Shown one piece after another: positions 24,549 through 31,296 of a DNA stretch of 35,908 bases; position 1 is the first letter of the stretch; every line of letters begins with the position of its first letter. The stretch comes from Methylobacterium sp. Leaf125 (lineage in GTDB: Bacteria; Pseudomonadota; Alphaproteobacteria; Rhizobiales; Beijerinckiaceae), in contig NZ_LMNU01000013.1 in assembly GCF_001423085.1 (NCBI RefSeq), positions 1-35,908 of the forward strand, read 5' to 3'. Under the pieces are notes generated by a model that was not told where the DNA came from, did not search any database, and saw only the letters and a list, made by a program, of their open reading frames with translations. The translations under genes and the position numbers were made by a program.

Positions 24549-25478
24549 TCAGTAGCTCTGCGTCGGCCGGTCGAGCACGGTCCGGCCCATCAGGCTGGCG
24601 GCGAGATCCACCATGAGGAGGGCCGTCCGTCCGCGCTCGTCGAGGAACGGGTTGAGCTCGACGAGGTCGAGGCTGCCGACGAGGCGCGAATCGTGCAGCA
24701 TCTCCATGATCAGGTGCGCCTCCCGGAAGGTCGCGCCCCCCGGCACCGTGGTGCCGACGCCCGGCGCGATGCCGGGGTCCAGGAAATCCACGTCGAGGCT
24801 GACATGCAGCCGCCCGCCGGCCGCGGCGACCTGCCCGAGGAACGCCCGCAGGGGCGCGACGACGCCGGCCTCGTCGATGCTGCGCATGTCGTGGATGAGC
24901 ACGCCGGCCTCGAGCACCGCCCCGCGCTCCGCCGGGTCGAGGCTGCGGGTGCCCATCAGGCAGACGTTGCGCGGGTCGATCGGGGCGGCGGGGGCCGGCA
25001 GGTAGCCGGAAAAGCCGCGCCGGCCGGTGGCGTAGGCGAGGGGAACGCCGTGGAGATTGCCGCTCGTGGTGGTGTCGAGGGTGTGGAAATCCGCGTGCGC
25101 ATCCAGCCAGAGCACGAACAGGGGCCGGCCCTCCTGCGCCGCCCGGCGCCCGAGCCCCGACAGGGTGCCGGCCGACAGGCTGTGATCGCCGCCGAGGAAG
25201 ATCGGGATGCCCTCGGCGCTGTGCCGGTAGGCGGCCTCGGCCAGGGCCTCGGTCCAGGCCGCGAAGGCGCCGAGGTGGCGCAGGGCCCCGTTGGGATGGG
25301 CCCGCTCCACGGCGACGGCCGGCGCGAGGTCGCCCGCATCGACGATGGCCAGGCCGAGGCCCCCGAGGGTCTCGGCGAGGCCCGCGGCCCGGTAGGCGCT
25401 CGGCCCCATGTCGCAGCCGAGGCGGCCGGCGCCCTCCTGCACGCGGGCGCCGAGAAGGATGCAGCGTCGGTTCGTCAT
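24549..25478 (-). CDS. Arginase
   Basis: A 309-residue ureohydrolase that splits arginine into ornithine and urea with a two-manganese centre. Metal ligands: GGDHS (96-100, His99), DAHADFHT (126-133, Asp126, His128, Asp130) and SLDVDFLDP (227-235, Asp229, Asp231). The substrate-side SGNLHGVPLA (139-148) and GTRSLDPAER are typical of arginase as opposed to agmatinase, and Glu274 in ELNPFLDERGRT is in place. Start ATG 25478 gives the expected N-terminal strand. The gene is monocistronic, with a strong hairpin in its leader (25508-25530). Ornithine can feed proline or glutamate metabolism, which fits with putA about 2.4 kb away, but the two are not one operon. I leave the symbol blank because rocF, argI and arcB-type naming differ between groups. 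Confidence 0.93.
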   Translation of the reverse strand: MTNRRCILLGARVQEGAGRLGCDMGPSAYRAAGLAETLGGLGLAIVDAGDLAPAVAVERAHPNGALRHLGAFAAWTEALAEAAYRHSAEGIPIFLGGDHSLSAGTLSGLGRRAAQEGRPLFVLWLDAHADFHTLDTTTSGNLHGVPLAYATGRRGFSGYLPAPAAPIDPRNVCLMGTRSLDPAERGAVLEAGVLIHDMRSIDEAGVVAPLRAFLGQVAAAGGRLHVSLDVDFLDPGIAPGVGTTVPGGATFREAHLIMEMLHDSRLVGSLDLVELNPFLDERGRTALLMVDLAASLMGRTVLDRPTQSY

Positions 25479-25507
25479 GGTCGGGCCTCGCTCCGCAGCG
25501 CCGGTGG

Positions 25508-25530
25508 CACGGCCCCCTCGCGGGGCCGTG
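25508..25530 (-). promoter_or_regulatory. Strong hairpin in the arginase leader
   Basis: CACGGCCCC (25508-25516) and GGGGCCGTG (25522-25530) pair perfectly over nine bases around a five-base loop, ending 29 bases before the arginase start codon. In the mRNA leader it could affect initiation or act as an attenuator. Structure is seen; function is inferred. Confidence 0.5.
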
Positions 25531-25586
25531 TCGCCGACGGGATCTTGCCAGGCCCGTGCCGGGGCCGGGGCGATCCGGCATGCCGT

Positions 25587-25618
25587 GCTGAAAATCGGCC
25601 GGGCTGAAAATCGGCCGG
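25587..25618. repeat. 16-base perfect tandem repeat
   Basis: GCTGAAAATCGGCCGG occurs at 25587-25602 and again at 25603-25618 without a mismatch. Each unit contains the palindrome CGGCCG. It lies 109-140 bases before the arginase start, in a position suited to regulator binding. Confidence 0.85.
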
Positions 25619-25924
25619 GCGGAAGGCCTGCCATCGAAGGATAGGCGATCCCCATGACGCTTGTTCCGGGCGGGACGCCGCAGGTCTCCGCCGCCCCGTG
25701 CGGGGCTCGGAATCCCGGCCTCCATGTTTTGTTAACCAGTCCGGCCGCAGCGTGCCGCCGTTCCTCGGCCACCGGCGCGGTCGGCGGAACGGATGACAGC
25801 CTCGCCGATGAGTCCCGAATTTCGGCGGCGCGTCCATAATCCCGCCCGTTTCTCCGAGCCCACTGGGGCGGGTCGAGGCCCTGGATCACGCAGCGGCCAC
25901 GACCCCGCACAAGGAGTTTCTCCT

Positions 25925-26053
25925 ATGATCAAAACGCTGCTGGCGCTCTTCACCGTCGCCGCCGTCCTGACGATCCGGGCGTTCCTGAAGCTCCTCTGGC
26001 TGCCGTTCCACAGCTTCGGCGGCCTCCTGCGCGGCCGTCCCGCCGCCACCTGA
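25925..26053 (+). CDS. Small membrane protein, 42 residues
   Basis: ATG 25925 is preceded by AAGGAG eight bases upstream. The product begins MIKTLLALFTVAAVLTIRAF and continues LKLLWLPFHSFGGLL, giving one clear membrane segment (about 3-19) and a second amphipathic or membrane-surface helix, then a short basic tail. I do not recognise a family. It stands alone between divergent arginase and convergent topB. The good ribosome binding site and the hydrophobic pattern make it a likely gene. Confidence 0.65.
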   Translation: MIKTLLALFTVAAVLTIRAFLKLLWLPFHSFGGLLRGRPAAT

Positions 26054-26077
26054 ATCCGGCCCCCCGCCGGCGCCCGC

Positions 26078-28624
26078 TCAGCCGGTGCCGCGACCGGCCG
26101 CCCTCCGGCGCGGCCGCCCCGCGGCCTTGCCGGCACCGTTACCCGCACCCTTGCCGGACTCCTTGCCGGCAGCCTTTCCGATCCCCCTGCCGGCCCCCTT
26201 GCCGACCCCCTTGCCGACCCCCTTGCCGGCCGCACCGCCGGGCGTCGTCTCGACCGGCCCCGGCCTCGCCTGGCGCGCGGACGAACCCGTCCCCGTCGGC
26301 GCCGCGTGGGCGTCGAGGAACCGGCGACAGGCCTCGAACTGCGTCTCGATCTCGGCTGGGCAATCCAGGCCGCGCTCCGCCGCGAGGGTGCGGGCATAGC
26401 GCAGCATCGCCGCGCTGGGGGGACGCAACCCGCGATCCGCGCCCGGCGCCGCCGTGCGTGACGCGGCGGGACCGGCCTCGGCATCCAGGAAGACCCGGCA
26501 GCGGGCGAGGCTGCTCTTGCAGCCGCGGGGCAGCGCGATGCCCTTGCGGGCCGCCAGCGCCACCGCGAAGGCGACCATGGCGGGCGTCGGCGGACGATCC
26601 CCGCCCCCCGCCGGGCCGCGCCCCCCCGACGGCGGGATCAGGCTCGGGTCCAGGCTGACCACCTCCGCCTGCGCGATGGCGGCGATCAGGCCGTCGAGGC
26701 GGCTGCGGGTGCGCTGCCGGAAGGCCTCCGCCCGCGCCCGCGCCTCGACCCGCGTGGGAGCCCGGCCGATCTCGGCGAGCTCCGCCTCGAACGTGGCCCG
26801 GCCCACCGGGTCGCCATAGGCCGGGAACACCCGCCGCACCGCCGCGATGAAGGCGAGCCCCACCTCGGTCACCGTGAGGGCCGGGTCCTTGCCGTCCCCG
26901 AGGGCGAGGTAGTGGCTCTTCAGGAGCTTGGGCAGGATGGTGTCCCGGGTCGCGGCCGTGCCGAGCCCCTTCGGCTCGTTCGGGTTGACGGGATTCTCCA
27001 GGGCCCGCTTCGCCGCCGGATCGTCCACCTGGTCGATCAGGCGGCCCATCACCACGGGAAGCTCGCCCCGGGTGATCCGGCGGGGCGGCTCGGTCACGGC
27101 CTCGGCAATCTCGGCCCCCGCGGCCTTGGCCGCCTCCCCGTCGCGCAAGGCGGGCAGGCGGGTGGCGCGCGCCTCGTCGTCGGGCCGGGCCTTGCCCGGA
27201 ACGAGATCGGCCTCGCCCTCGGCCTCCGCCCCGTAGAGGGCGCGCCAGCCCGGCACGCGCACGACGCGTCCGCTGACCGCGAAGCGCTTGGCGCCGAGGG
27301 GCGTCGGCACCTCGGCCACGACCTCCGTGCGCGCATCGATGCCGTCGGGCAGGTGGGCGGCGCCATAGGCCTTGGCCACGAGCTCCCAGAGGCGGGCGAG
27401 GTCCGCCTCGAGGCGCCCGCGCTCCGGCACCTTGCGGAGGGGCACGATGGCGTGGTGCTCGCCCGGATCCTTGACGTAGTGCCCCCGTGCCCCGCGCCGG
27501 ATGACGGGCGGTTCCGCGGTCAGCAGGGCCCGGAGGTCCGGCAGCACGGAGGCGATGGCGGCCATCACCGCACCGGCATCCCCCGCCTGTCCGTCCGGCA
27601 GGCTGTCCGACTCGGTGCGCGGATAGCTCAGGTAGCCCTGGTCGTAGAGATCCTGCGCGAGCCGCGCCGTGTGCTGCGGGTCCCAGCCGAAGCGCTTGGC
27701 GCAGCGCCGGGCCAGGGTGTCCTTGGAGAACAGGCGCGGCGGCGCCCGGCGCACGTCCCGCTGCGTCACGCCGAGGGGGCCGGACCACGCGGCCGCCGCC
27801 GCCCGGATGGTCTCGGCCGCGGCGCGTTCGAAGATCCGCTCCTTCGGCAGGTGCCACAGGGTCAGGGCCGCCCCCGTGCCGGTCTCGGCGTGCAGCGCCA
27901 CCTTGAAGAAGTCCTGCGGGACGAAGGCCCGGATGCGCGCCTCGAGGTCCGCCAGGATGGCCAGCGTCGGCGTCTGCACGCCGCCGAAGCGCCAGGGTTC
28001 GCGGAAGGCGGGCGGGCGCAGGCGCAGGGAGATCGCCCGCGTGCCATTGAGGCCGAGATGGTAATCCTCGTATTGCCGGCACAGCGCCTCCAGGTAGGCG
28101 GCGTAGTCCCGCTCGCCGGATTCCGGCTCCCGGGCCAGGGTGGCGAAGGCCCGCCGGACCGAGACGTCGTCGAGGGCGCCGAGCTTGAGGCGGTCGACCC
28201 GGCCGCGCCAGCCGAGATGCTCCAGCACCTCCCAGGCGATCATCGAGCCCTCCCGCCCCGGATCGGTGGCGATGATGACGCGCTCGACGCCCCGCAGGGC
28301 CTGGCCGATCGCCGCGAGCTTGCCCGCATGCGACTGGCCGGACCGGTTGGTGCCGCAGATCACCGGCAGGGTGTCGAGGACGATCGGCAGGGTCTCGAAC
28401 TGCCAGGCCTTCCAGTCCGGCCGGATCCGGCCCGGCTCCTCGGCAGCGAGCAGGTGCCCCTCGGCCGCGACGCAGACGGTGCCGGGCGAGCGGAAGTAGC
28501 GCTGGAGCTGACGCATCGCCGACGGCTTCTCGAAGAAGAACAGCGTGCGGCCGGGCGGGGCGGGAGACATGGGCTGGGCAGGGGATATGGGCGAGGCAGG
28601 AGACACGGGCGAGGCAGGAGACAT
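26078..28624 (-). CDS. topB: DNA topoisomerase III-like type IA topoisomerase
   Basis: A type IA topoisomerase of 848 residues that would relax or decatenate DNA by single-strand passage. The Toprim part begins at TLFFFEKPSAM (27-37) and carries ATDPGREGS (119-127), equivalent to the DAGREGE form of Bacillus-type TopB. The active-site Tyr334 is in GYLSYPRTESD. Later blocks (NEPKGLGTAATRDTI, then LTVTEVGLAF) are normal. In place of zinc fingers there are two copies of a roughly 40-residue module (PPTPAMVAFAVALAARKGI... and PPSAAMLRYARTLAAERGL..., each ending CRxFLDAxA) and a Gly/Lys repeat tail. The N-terminus is an 18-base tandem repeat giving four (M/V/I)SPAxP units; Met1 (28624) and Met19 (28570) are both possible starts. 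The start lies 18 bases after the stop of a DUF6894-type gene. Confidence 0.9.
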   Translation of the reverse strand: MSPASPVSPASPISPAQPMSPAPPGRTLFFFEKPSAMRQLQRYFRSPGTVCVAAEGHLLAAEEPGRIRPDWKAWQFETLPIVLDTLPVICGTNRSGQSHAGKLAAIGQALRGVERVIIATDPGREGSMIAWEVLEHLGWRGRVDRLKLGALDDVSVRRAFATLAREPESGERDYAAYLEALCRQYEDYHLGLNGTRAISLRLRPPAFREPWRFGGVQTPTLAILADLEARIRAFVPQDFFKVALHAETGTGAALTLWHLPKERIFERAAAETIRAAAAAWSGPLGVTQRDVRRAPPRLFSKDTLARRCAKRFGWDPQHTARLAQDLYDQGYLSYPRTESDSLPDGQAGDAGAVMAAIASVLPDLRALLTAEPPVIRRGARGHYVKDPGEHHAIVPLRKVPERGRLEADLARLWELVAKAYGAAHLPDGIDARTEVVAEVPTPLGAKRFAVSGRVVRVPGWRALYGAEAEGEADLVPGKARPDDEARATRLPALRDGEAAKAAGAEIAEAVTEPPRRITRGELPVVMGRLIDQVDDPAAKRALENPVNPNEPKGLGTAATRDTILPKLLKSHYLALGDGKDPALTVTEVGLAFIAAVRRVFPAYGDPVGRATFEAELAEIGRAPTRVEARARAEAFRQRTRSRLDGLIAAIAQAEVVSLDPSLIPPSGGRGPAGGGDRPPTPAMVAFAVALAARKGIALPRGCKSSLARCRVFLDAEAGPAASRTAAPGADRGLRPPSAAMLRYARTLAAERGLDCPAEIETQFEACRRFLDAHAAPTGTGSSARQARPGPVETTPGGAAGKGVGKGVGKGAGRGIGKAAGKESGKGAGNGAGKAAGRPRRRAAGRGTG
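26124..26234 (-). repeat. 12-base repeat array encoding a Gly/Lys tail of topoisomerase III
   Basis: Imperfect tandem units of the type CCCCCTTGCCGA on the plus strand encode repeated GKGV/GKGA/GKAA tetrapeptides near the C-terminus. The three most similar copies are at about 26196-26231. The basic tail should favour non-specific DNA contact. Length is likely to vary between strains. Confidence 0.7.
28553..28624 (-). repeat. 18-base tandem repeat at the topoisomerase III start
   Basis: Four in-frame 18-base units encode MSPASP, VSPASP, ISPAQP and MSPAPP directly before the conserved topoisomerase N-terminus. Two units carry an ATG, so a change in copy number would add or remove alternative starts without a frameshift. 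Confidence 0.85.
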
Positions 28625-28642
28625 GGAATGGCGCGCTGACGC

Positions 28643-28951
28643 TCAGGCGGCCTGCCCGAGGCCGTCTCCGTCCCGGAACCGGGCGCGCTGCGCCGTCCGT
28701 CCCGGCCGGTCCCGGCCCTGCGCCGGGGGCTCGACGGACAGGAAGGGCCGGACGAGGACGCGCCGGCCGCGCAGGTCGTGGACGGTCACGTGCCACTCCG
28801 CCCAGTCCCCTTGCTCGCCGAGGCTGCGCATCACCTCCCGCGCCACCGCCTCAGCCCGGCGCAGCAGGCGATGCGGCGCCCGGATGTCGTTCCCGACGGC
28901 GTCGAAGACGCATTCGCGGCCGTTAGTGCAGTGGAAGCGGTAGCGGGCCAT
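28643..28951 (-). CDS. DUF6894-like small protein
   Basis: A 102-residue protein opening MARYRFHCTNGRECVFDAVG, with a following helix (HRLLRRAEAVAREVMRSLG) and closing strands (EWHVTVHDLRGRRVLVRPF), the plan of DUF6894 proteins of unknown function. Two cysteines (residues 8 and 14) replace the usual Asp-rich loop. The last 30 residues (from PPAQGRDRPG) are a polar extension not seen in the member at 4407-4628. Start ATG 28951 gives the family N-terminus; a longer open frame to 29056 is rejected. The stop lies 18 bases before the topoisomerase start, so the two genes are likely cotranscribed. Confidence 0.65.
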   Translation of the reverse strand: MARYRFHCTNGRECVFDAVGNDIRAPHRLLRRAEAVAREVMRSLGEQGDWAEWHVTVHDLRGRRVLVRPFLSVEPPAQGRDRPGRTAQRARFRDGDGLGQAA

Positions 28952-29008
28952 GCTGCTCTGACTCCCCTCGTCGACACCTGCTCGGACACCGCCGAGTTCA
29001 CTCTCTGT

Positions 29009-29020
29009 TCTCATATGAGA
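29009..29020. promoter_or_regulatory. Perfect 12-base palindrome upstream of the small DUF6894-like gene
   Basis: TCTCATATGAGA is a perfect palindrome, 58 bases before the start at 28951, in a local AT-rich spot of otherwise GC-rich DNA. It could be an operator for the DUF6894-like gene and topB; this is inference from position and symmetry. Confidence 0.4.
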
Positions 29021-29118
29021 GCAAGGGCGCCCGGATGGCAAGGGGTGGCCAGGCACAGGGTCCCGTACGCGCGCCGCAGGCGCACGGGACGATCGGGTCG
29101 CGGTGGGGTCCGACGCGG

Positions 29119-29367
29119 CTACCGCCCGCCGGCGCCGCCCCGCATGCTCCGCTGCCGACAGGTGCGGCCCATATCCTCGAAGCCGGCGGGACAGCGCCGG
29201 ACGCAGGCGCCGGCGGCATACTTGAGGGGAGGCCGGCAGGCCCGGCTGAAGCGCTGTTCCTGAAACAGGTAGTCCTTCGCGGGACTCTGCGCCGCGGCCG
29301 GGCCGGCCAGCCCCAGGGGAAGCGCGACGAGCGCCAGGCGGAGGGCGGCGTGGGGGAGGCGGGGCAT
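29119..29367 (-). CDS. Small exported Cys-rich protein, 82 residues
   Basis: Signal peptide at residues 1-26 (hydrophobic ALRLALVALPLGLAGPAAA, cleavage near AAA/QSP). The mature 56-residue part has four cysteines in the pattern C-x10-C-x3-C-x11-C, with CPAGFEDMGRTC near the end, suggesting two disulfides in a small compact periplasmic or secreted fold. The tail is Gly/Arg-rich. The motif is reminiscent of small EGF-like or other disulfide-rich domains, but I cannot name a family. No operon partner: its start at 29367 faces a long intergenic region. Confidence 0.7.
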   Translation of the reverse strand: MPRLPHAALRLALVALPLGLAGPAAAQSPAKDYLFQEQRFSRACRPPLKYAAGACVRRCPAGFEDMGRTCRQRSMRGGAGGR

Positions 29368-29703
29368 CGCGTGTTCCGGGGCGGGGGCCTTAAGGGGGCC
29401 TTGCGTCCTTCGCCTCTACCACGTCCCGTCCGACCCGGACATGGGGGCCGAAGCACGGCGCGGCGTGCCTCGCCCGGAGGGACGCCGCGTGCCCGCGGTG
29501 TCGCGAAAGGCCCGATGATCAGCTCGACCCGACTATCCGCGGACCTGTCCTCTGAGCTGCATCGATCTCGACCTGACAACACTTTTGACATGCTGCTTTT
29601 TGCAATGCACGACTAATACCGCAGAGCACAAACTAGCCTATTTGTGGAACTTGTTCCTTCATGGACCGTAGGTAGTCTGAACGGGCCTACCTTCGGTGAT
29701 GCC
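29368..29703. promoter_or_regulatory. Intergenic region with a TTGCAATGCA box
   Basis: 336 bases without a gene. The part at 29510-29700 is lower in GC and contains TTGACA (29585-29590) and, overlapping the spacer, TTGCAATGCA (29600-29609) preceded by a T-run; compare 4108-4117. ACGACT, 18 bases after TTGACA, is a poor -10. A promoter for the plus-strand gene at 29704 with an operator over it is plausible. Confidence 0.4.
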
Positions 29704-29949
29704 ATGTTGACCCTGTCCTTTCTTCTCCTGGGCGCCGCGGCCAGCCGCGCGTTCCGAGTCCCGGGCTTGCTGGCGCTCGTCGCGCTGCTGGCGGTCGCCA
29801 TGGGCCTCGAAGGCGCCCTCAACCAGAGGGACCTGACCTCCGTGCTCGGCGATGCCGTGCTGATGCTGGCGGCGGTGGAAGTCTCCTATCTCGCCGCCGC
29901 CTGGCTGTGGGATGCGGCAGCCCGCCCGCTGCCGCACGGGAAGGTCTGA
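29704..29949 (+). CDS. Small membrane protein, 81 residues
   Basis: Three hydrophobic segments are visible: about residues 1-14 (MLTLSFLLLGAAAS), 19-35 (VPGLLALVALLAVAMGL) and 50-68 (DAVLMLAAVEVSYLAAAWL). A short loop NQRDLTS separates the last two and a short basic tail follows. Codons are strongly GC-ending from the ATG at 29704 on; the open frame back to a GTG at 29644 has relaxed codons and is not used. I do not recognise a family with confidence. The function is unknown. Confidence 0.65.
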   Translation: MLTLSFLLLGAAASRAFRVPGLLALVALLAVAMGLEGALNQRDLTSVLGDAVLMLAAVEVSYLAAAWLWDAAARPLPHGKV

Positions 29950-29973
29950 GGCGGGGGAGGGGCTGCAACCCCG

Positions 29974-30013
29974 AGGCCTTTGGAGCCAAGCCAAGGCCTT
30001 CTGAGCCAAGCCT
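29974..30013 (+). repeat. 20-base tandem repeat, two copies
   Basis: Units at 29974-29993 and 29994-30013 differ at three positions (common core AGGCCTT and GAGCCAAGCC). They lie 24 bases after the stop of the small membrane protein gene, in non-coding DNA. Confidence 0.8.
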
Positions 30014-30226
30014 TCCGGCGGCCCGCGGACAACGGGGCTACGAGAGCGGCAAAGGTCCACCCCAGATACGAAGGAGGTCGGATCGCTCTTCCAAACACCG
30101 TCATTGCCCGCGAGCGCCAGCCGGCCGCGCCGCGATTCGGAAATTTCCTGCGCAACCTCCGTGTATTCTGCAGCATTATGCATGATCGCCCCAAACGTCC
30201 GAGCGGGGTCAACCGGAGTGTGACGG

Positions 30227-30403
30227 ATGAGTGCCGGCTATCCACTTTTGATCCTGGCCCTGGGAACCCTCGGCGGCATCGGCTTCCTCGCCCTCGCGGC
30301 CCGTAAGCAGGTCGCCGACCTGAAGAACGACCCGAAGCGATCGAGCTTCGTGCGGGACCACGGCGGCACGCCGCGCGAGAACATGCCGGGCACCGAGCAC
30401 TGA
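30227..30403 (+). CDS. Small membrane-anchored protein, 58 residues
   Basis: The ATG at 30227 is preceded by CGGAG 8 bases upstream. Residues 5-24 (YPLLILALGTLGGIGFLALA) form one membrane segment. The remaining part (ARKQVADLKNDPKRSSFVRD, then HGGTPRENMPGTEH) is polar and basic and should lie on one side of the membrane. Codon use is host-like. I do not recognise the family. It is monocistronic and lies in a run of very small genes. Confidence 0.6.
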   Translation: MSAGYPLLILALGTLGGIGFLALAARKQVADLKNDPKRSSFVRDHGGTPRENMPGTEH

Positions 30404-30491
30404 CGGCGCGCGCGGGGCGCCCCCACCGCGGCGTCCCGCTTGCCGAGGCAGTCTTCCCCCGACATGCGGGAACCGGTGTCCAGGCCAGCCG

Positions 30492-30521
30492 TTGACAGTC
30501 AGATTGGAATTGATCTAATTC
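30492..30521 (+). promoter_or_regulatory. Sigma-70-type promoter of the 67-residue Cys protein gene
   Basis: TTGACA (30492-30497) and TAATTC (30516-30521) are separated by 18 bases, and the start codon follows 47 bases after the -10 element. This is the best promoter match in the window. GAATT-GATCT-AATTC overlaps the -10 and has inverted arms, so an operator is possible. Confidence 0.6.
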
Positions 30522-30568
30522 GCAACTGAGCGCGGCCTTCGCCGCCGCGCACTTCCCAAGGAGCTCCC

Positions 30569-30772
30569 ATGGCCGGCCACGCGCATTGCGACAGCTGCAA
30601 GTTCTTCGACGAGCACAAGGTGAACGGCGCCCAGGCGGCCGGCGAAGAGGGCCTGTGCCGCTACAACCCGCCCGTGACCCAGCCGGCCCCGGAATCGAAG
30701 GGCCTCTGGCCGGTGGTCGCCACCAGCGACTGGTGCGGCCACTTCACGCCCGAGATGTCGGCCGCCGAGTAA
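30569..30772 (+). CDS. Small four-cysteine protein, possible metal or Fe-S binding
   Basis: A 67-residue cytoplasmic protein with AAGGAG just upstream of its ATG. It has CDSCKFFDEH (7-16), then GLCRYNPPV (48 minus region, Cys at about 30) and DWCGHF near the end. The pattern C-x2-C ... CRxxPP ... WPVV-x4-DWCG-F is a conserved one in proteobacterial small proteins and resembles the HiPIP-like small subunits of benzylsuccinate synthase, in which the four Cys hold an Fe-S cluster. No radical enzyme is near, so that specific role is not supported. It has its own promoter (30492-30521) and an intrinsic terminator (30797-30823), so it is a free-standing, probably well-expressed gene. Metal binding is inferred from the cysteines. 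Confidence 0.8.
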   Translation: MAGHAHCDSCKFFDEHKVNGAQAAGEEGLCRYNPPVTQPAPESKGLWPVVATSDWCGHFTPEMSAAE

Positions 30773-30796
30773 GCGGCCCGCACCGCCTTCCATCAG

Positions 30797-30823
30797 GGGC
30801 CAGCCTTCGGGCTGGCCCTTTTT
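30797..30823 (+). terminator. Intrinsic terminator
   Basis: GGGCCAGCC (30797-30805), TTCG loop, GGCTGGCCC (30810-30818), then TTTTT (30819-30823). A textbook nine-pair stem with a UUCG tetraloop and a U-run, 25 bases after the stop of the four-cysteine protein gene. Confidence 0.93.
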
Positions 30824-30917
30824 CGTTTCGGCCGCGGCCGGCGAACGGATCAGGTCGGGCCGGCCGCCGTTCGGGCCGTGGCGCGGACGGGGCTTCCCGC
30901 GCGCGGCAGCGGCGCCC

Positions 30918-31061
30918 CTAGAGGGTGTTCCGCTTCAGGGATGCCGCGACCCGCCCGCCGCTCACCTCGGCATCCGGGTTGCGAACCTCGCGCATCCGCG
31001 GAGCGGATCCGGTCGTCAGGTAGACCACCACCGTCAGTGCCAGGAGCACCTTCGCGCCCAT
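30918..31061 (-). CDS. Small exported or anchored protein, 47 residues
   Basis: Minus-strand frame starting at ATG 31061 (or 31076, five codons earlier). The product begins MGAKVLLALTVVVYLTTGSA, a short signal or anchor, followed by PRMREVRNPDAEVSGGRVAA and SLKRNTL. Codons are mainly GC-ending. A purine-rich AAGGG precedes the ATG at close spacing. I do not recognise a family. TTGCAGTGC (31118-31126) lies 57 bases upstream. It could be chance, but the N-terminal hydrophobic stretch supports a gene. Confidence 0.45.
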   Translation of the reverse strand: MGAKVLLALTVVVYLTTGSAPRMREVRNPDAEVSGGRVAASLKRNTL

Positions 31062-31296
31062 CGCCCTTGCCCTCATCGTTAAGAGGGGGTGGATAGGATC
31101 GATCCCTTTCGACTTTGTTGCAGTGCGATGGCCCGACGCGCCGCCGCAGCGCCTTCCGCGGGCGTGGTGAACAAATCCTCAAAGCGCCCCCGCGGCGCCG
31201 GGATCCGCGTGTCATCGTCCCGCGGATGCGTCGGCGGGGACGGGCTCCTCCGACGCCCCGCGTCGCCACGCCCGATCGCAGGGGCCGCGATCCCCC
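31062..31296. other. Intergenic region, nothing recognised except a TTGCAGTGC box
   Basis: 235 bases between two minus-strand genes. It contains TTGCAGTGC at 31118-31126, the third copy of this box in the window. I see no other structure. Confidence 0.4.

Larger units (their letters stand above)
25479..25924. promoter_or_regulatory. Divergent intergenic region upstream of arginase and a small membrane protein gene
   Basis: 446 bases with no credible gene. It holds the arginase leader with a hairpin (25508-25530), a 16-base tandem repeat (25587-25618) and a GC-poorer point near 25725 (TTTTGTTAACC). Promoters for both divergent genes must lie here; I cannot assign them with confidence. Confidence 0.4.

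Noticed and set aside
26124..26234. Possible CRISPR-like array
   Set aside because: Units are 12 bases with no spacers and stay in the topB reading frame; it is a coding tandem repeat.
26912..28639. 575-codon plus-strand open frame opposite topB
   Set aside because: Antisense shadow of topB.
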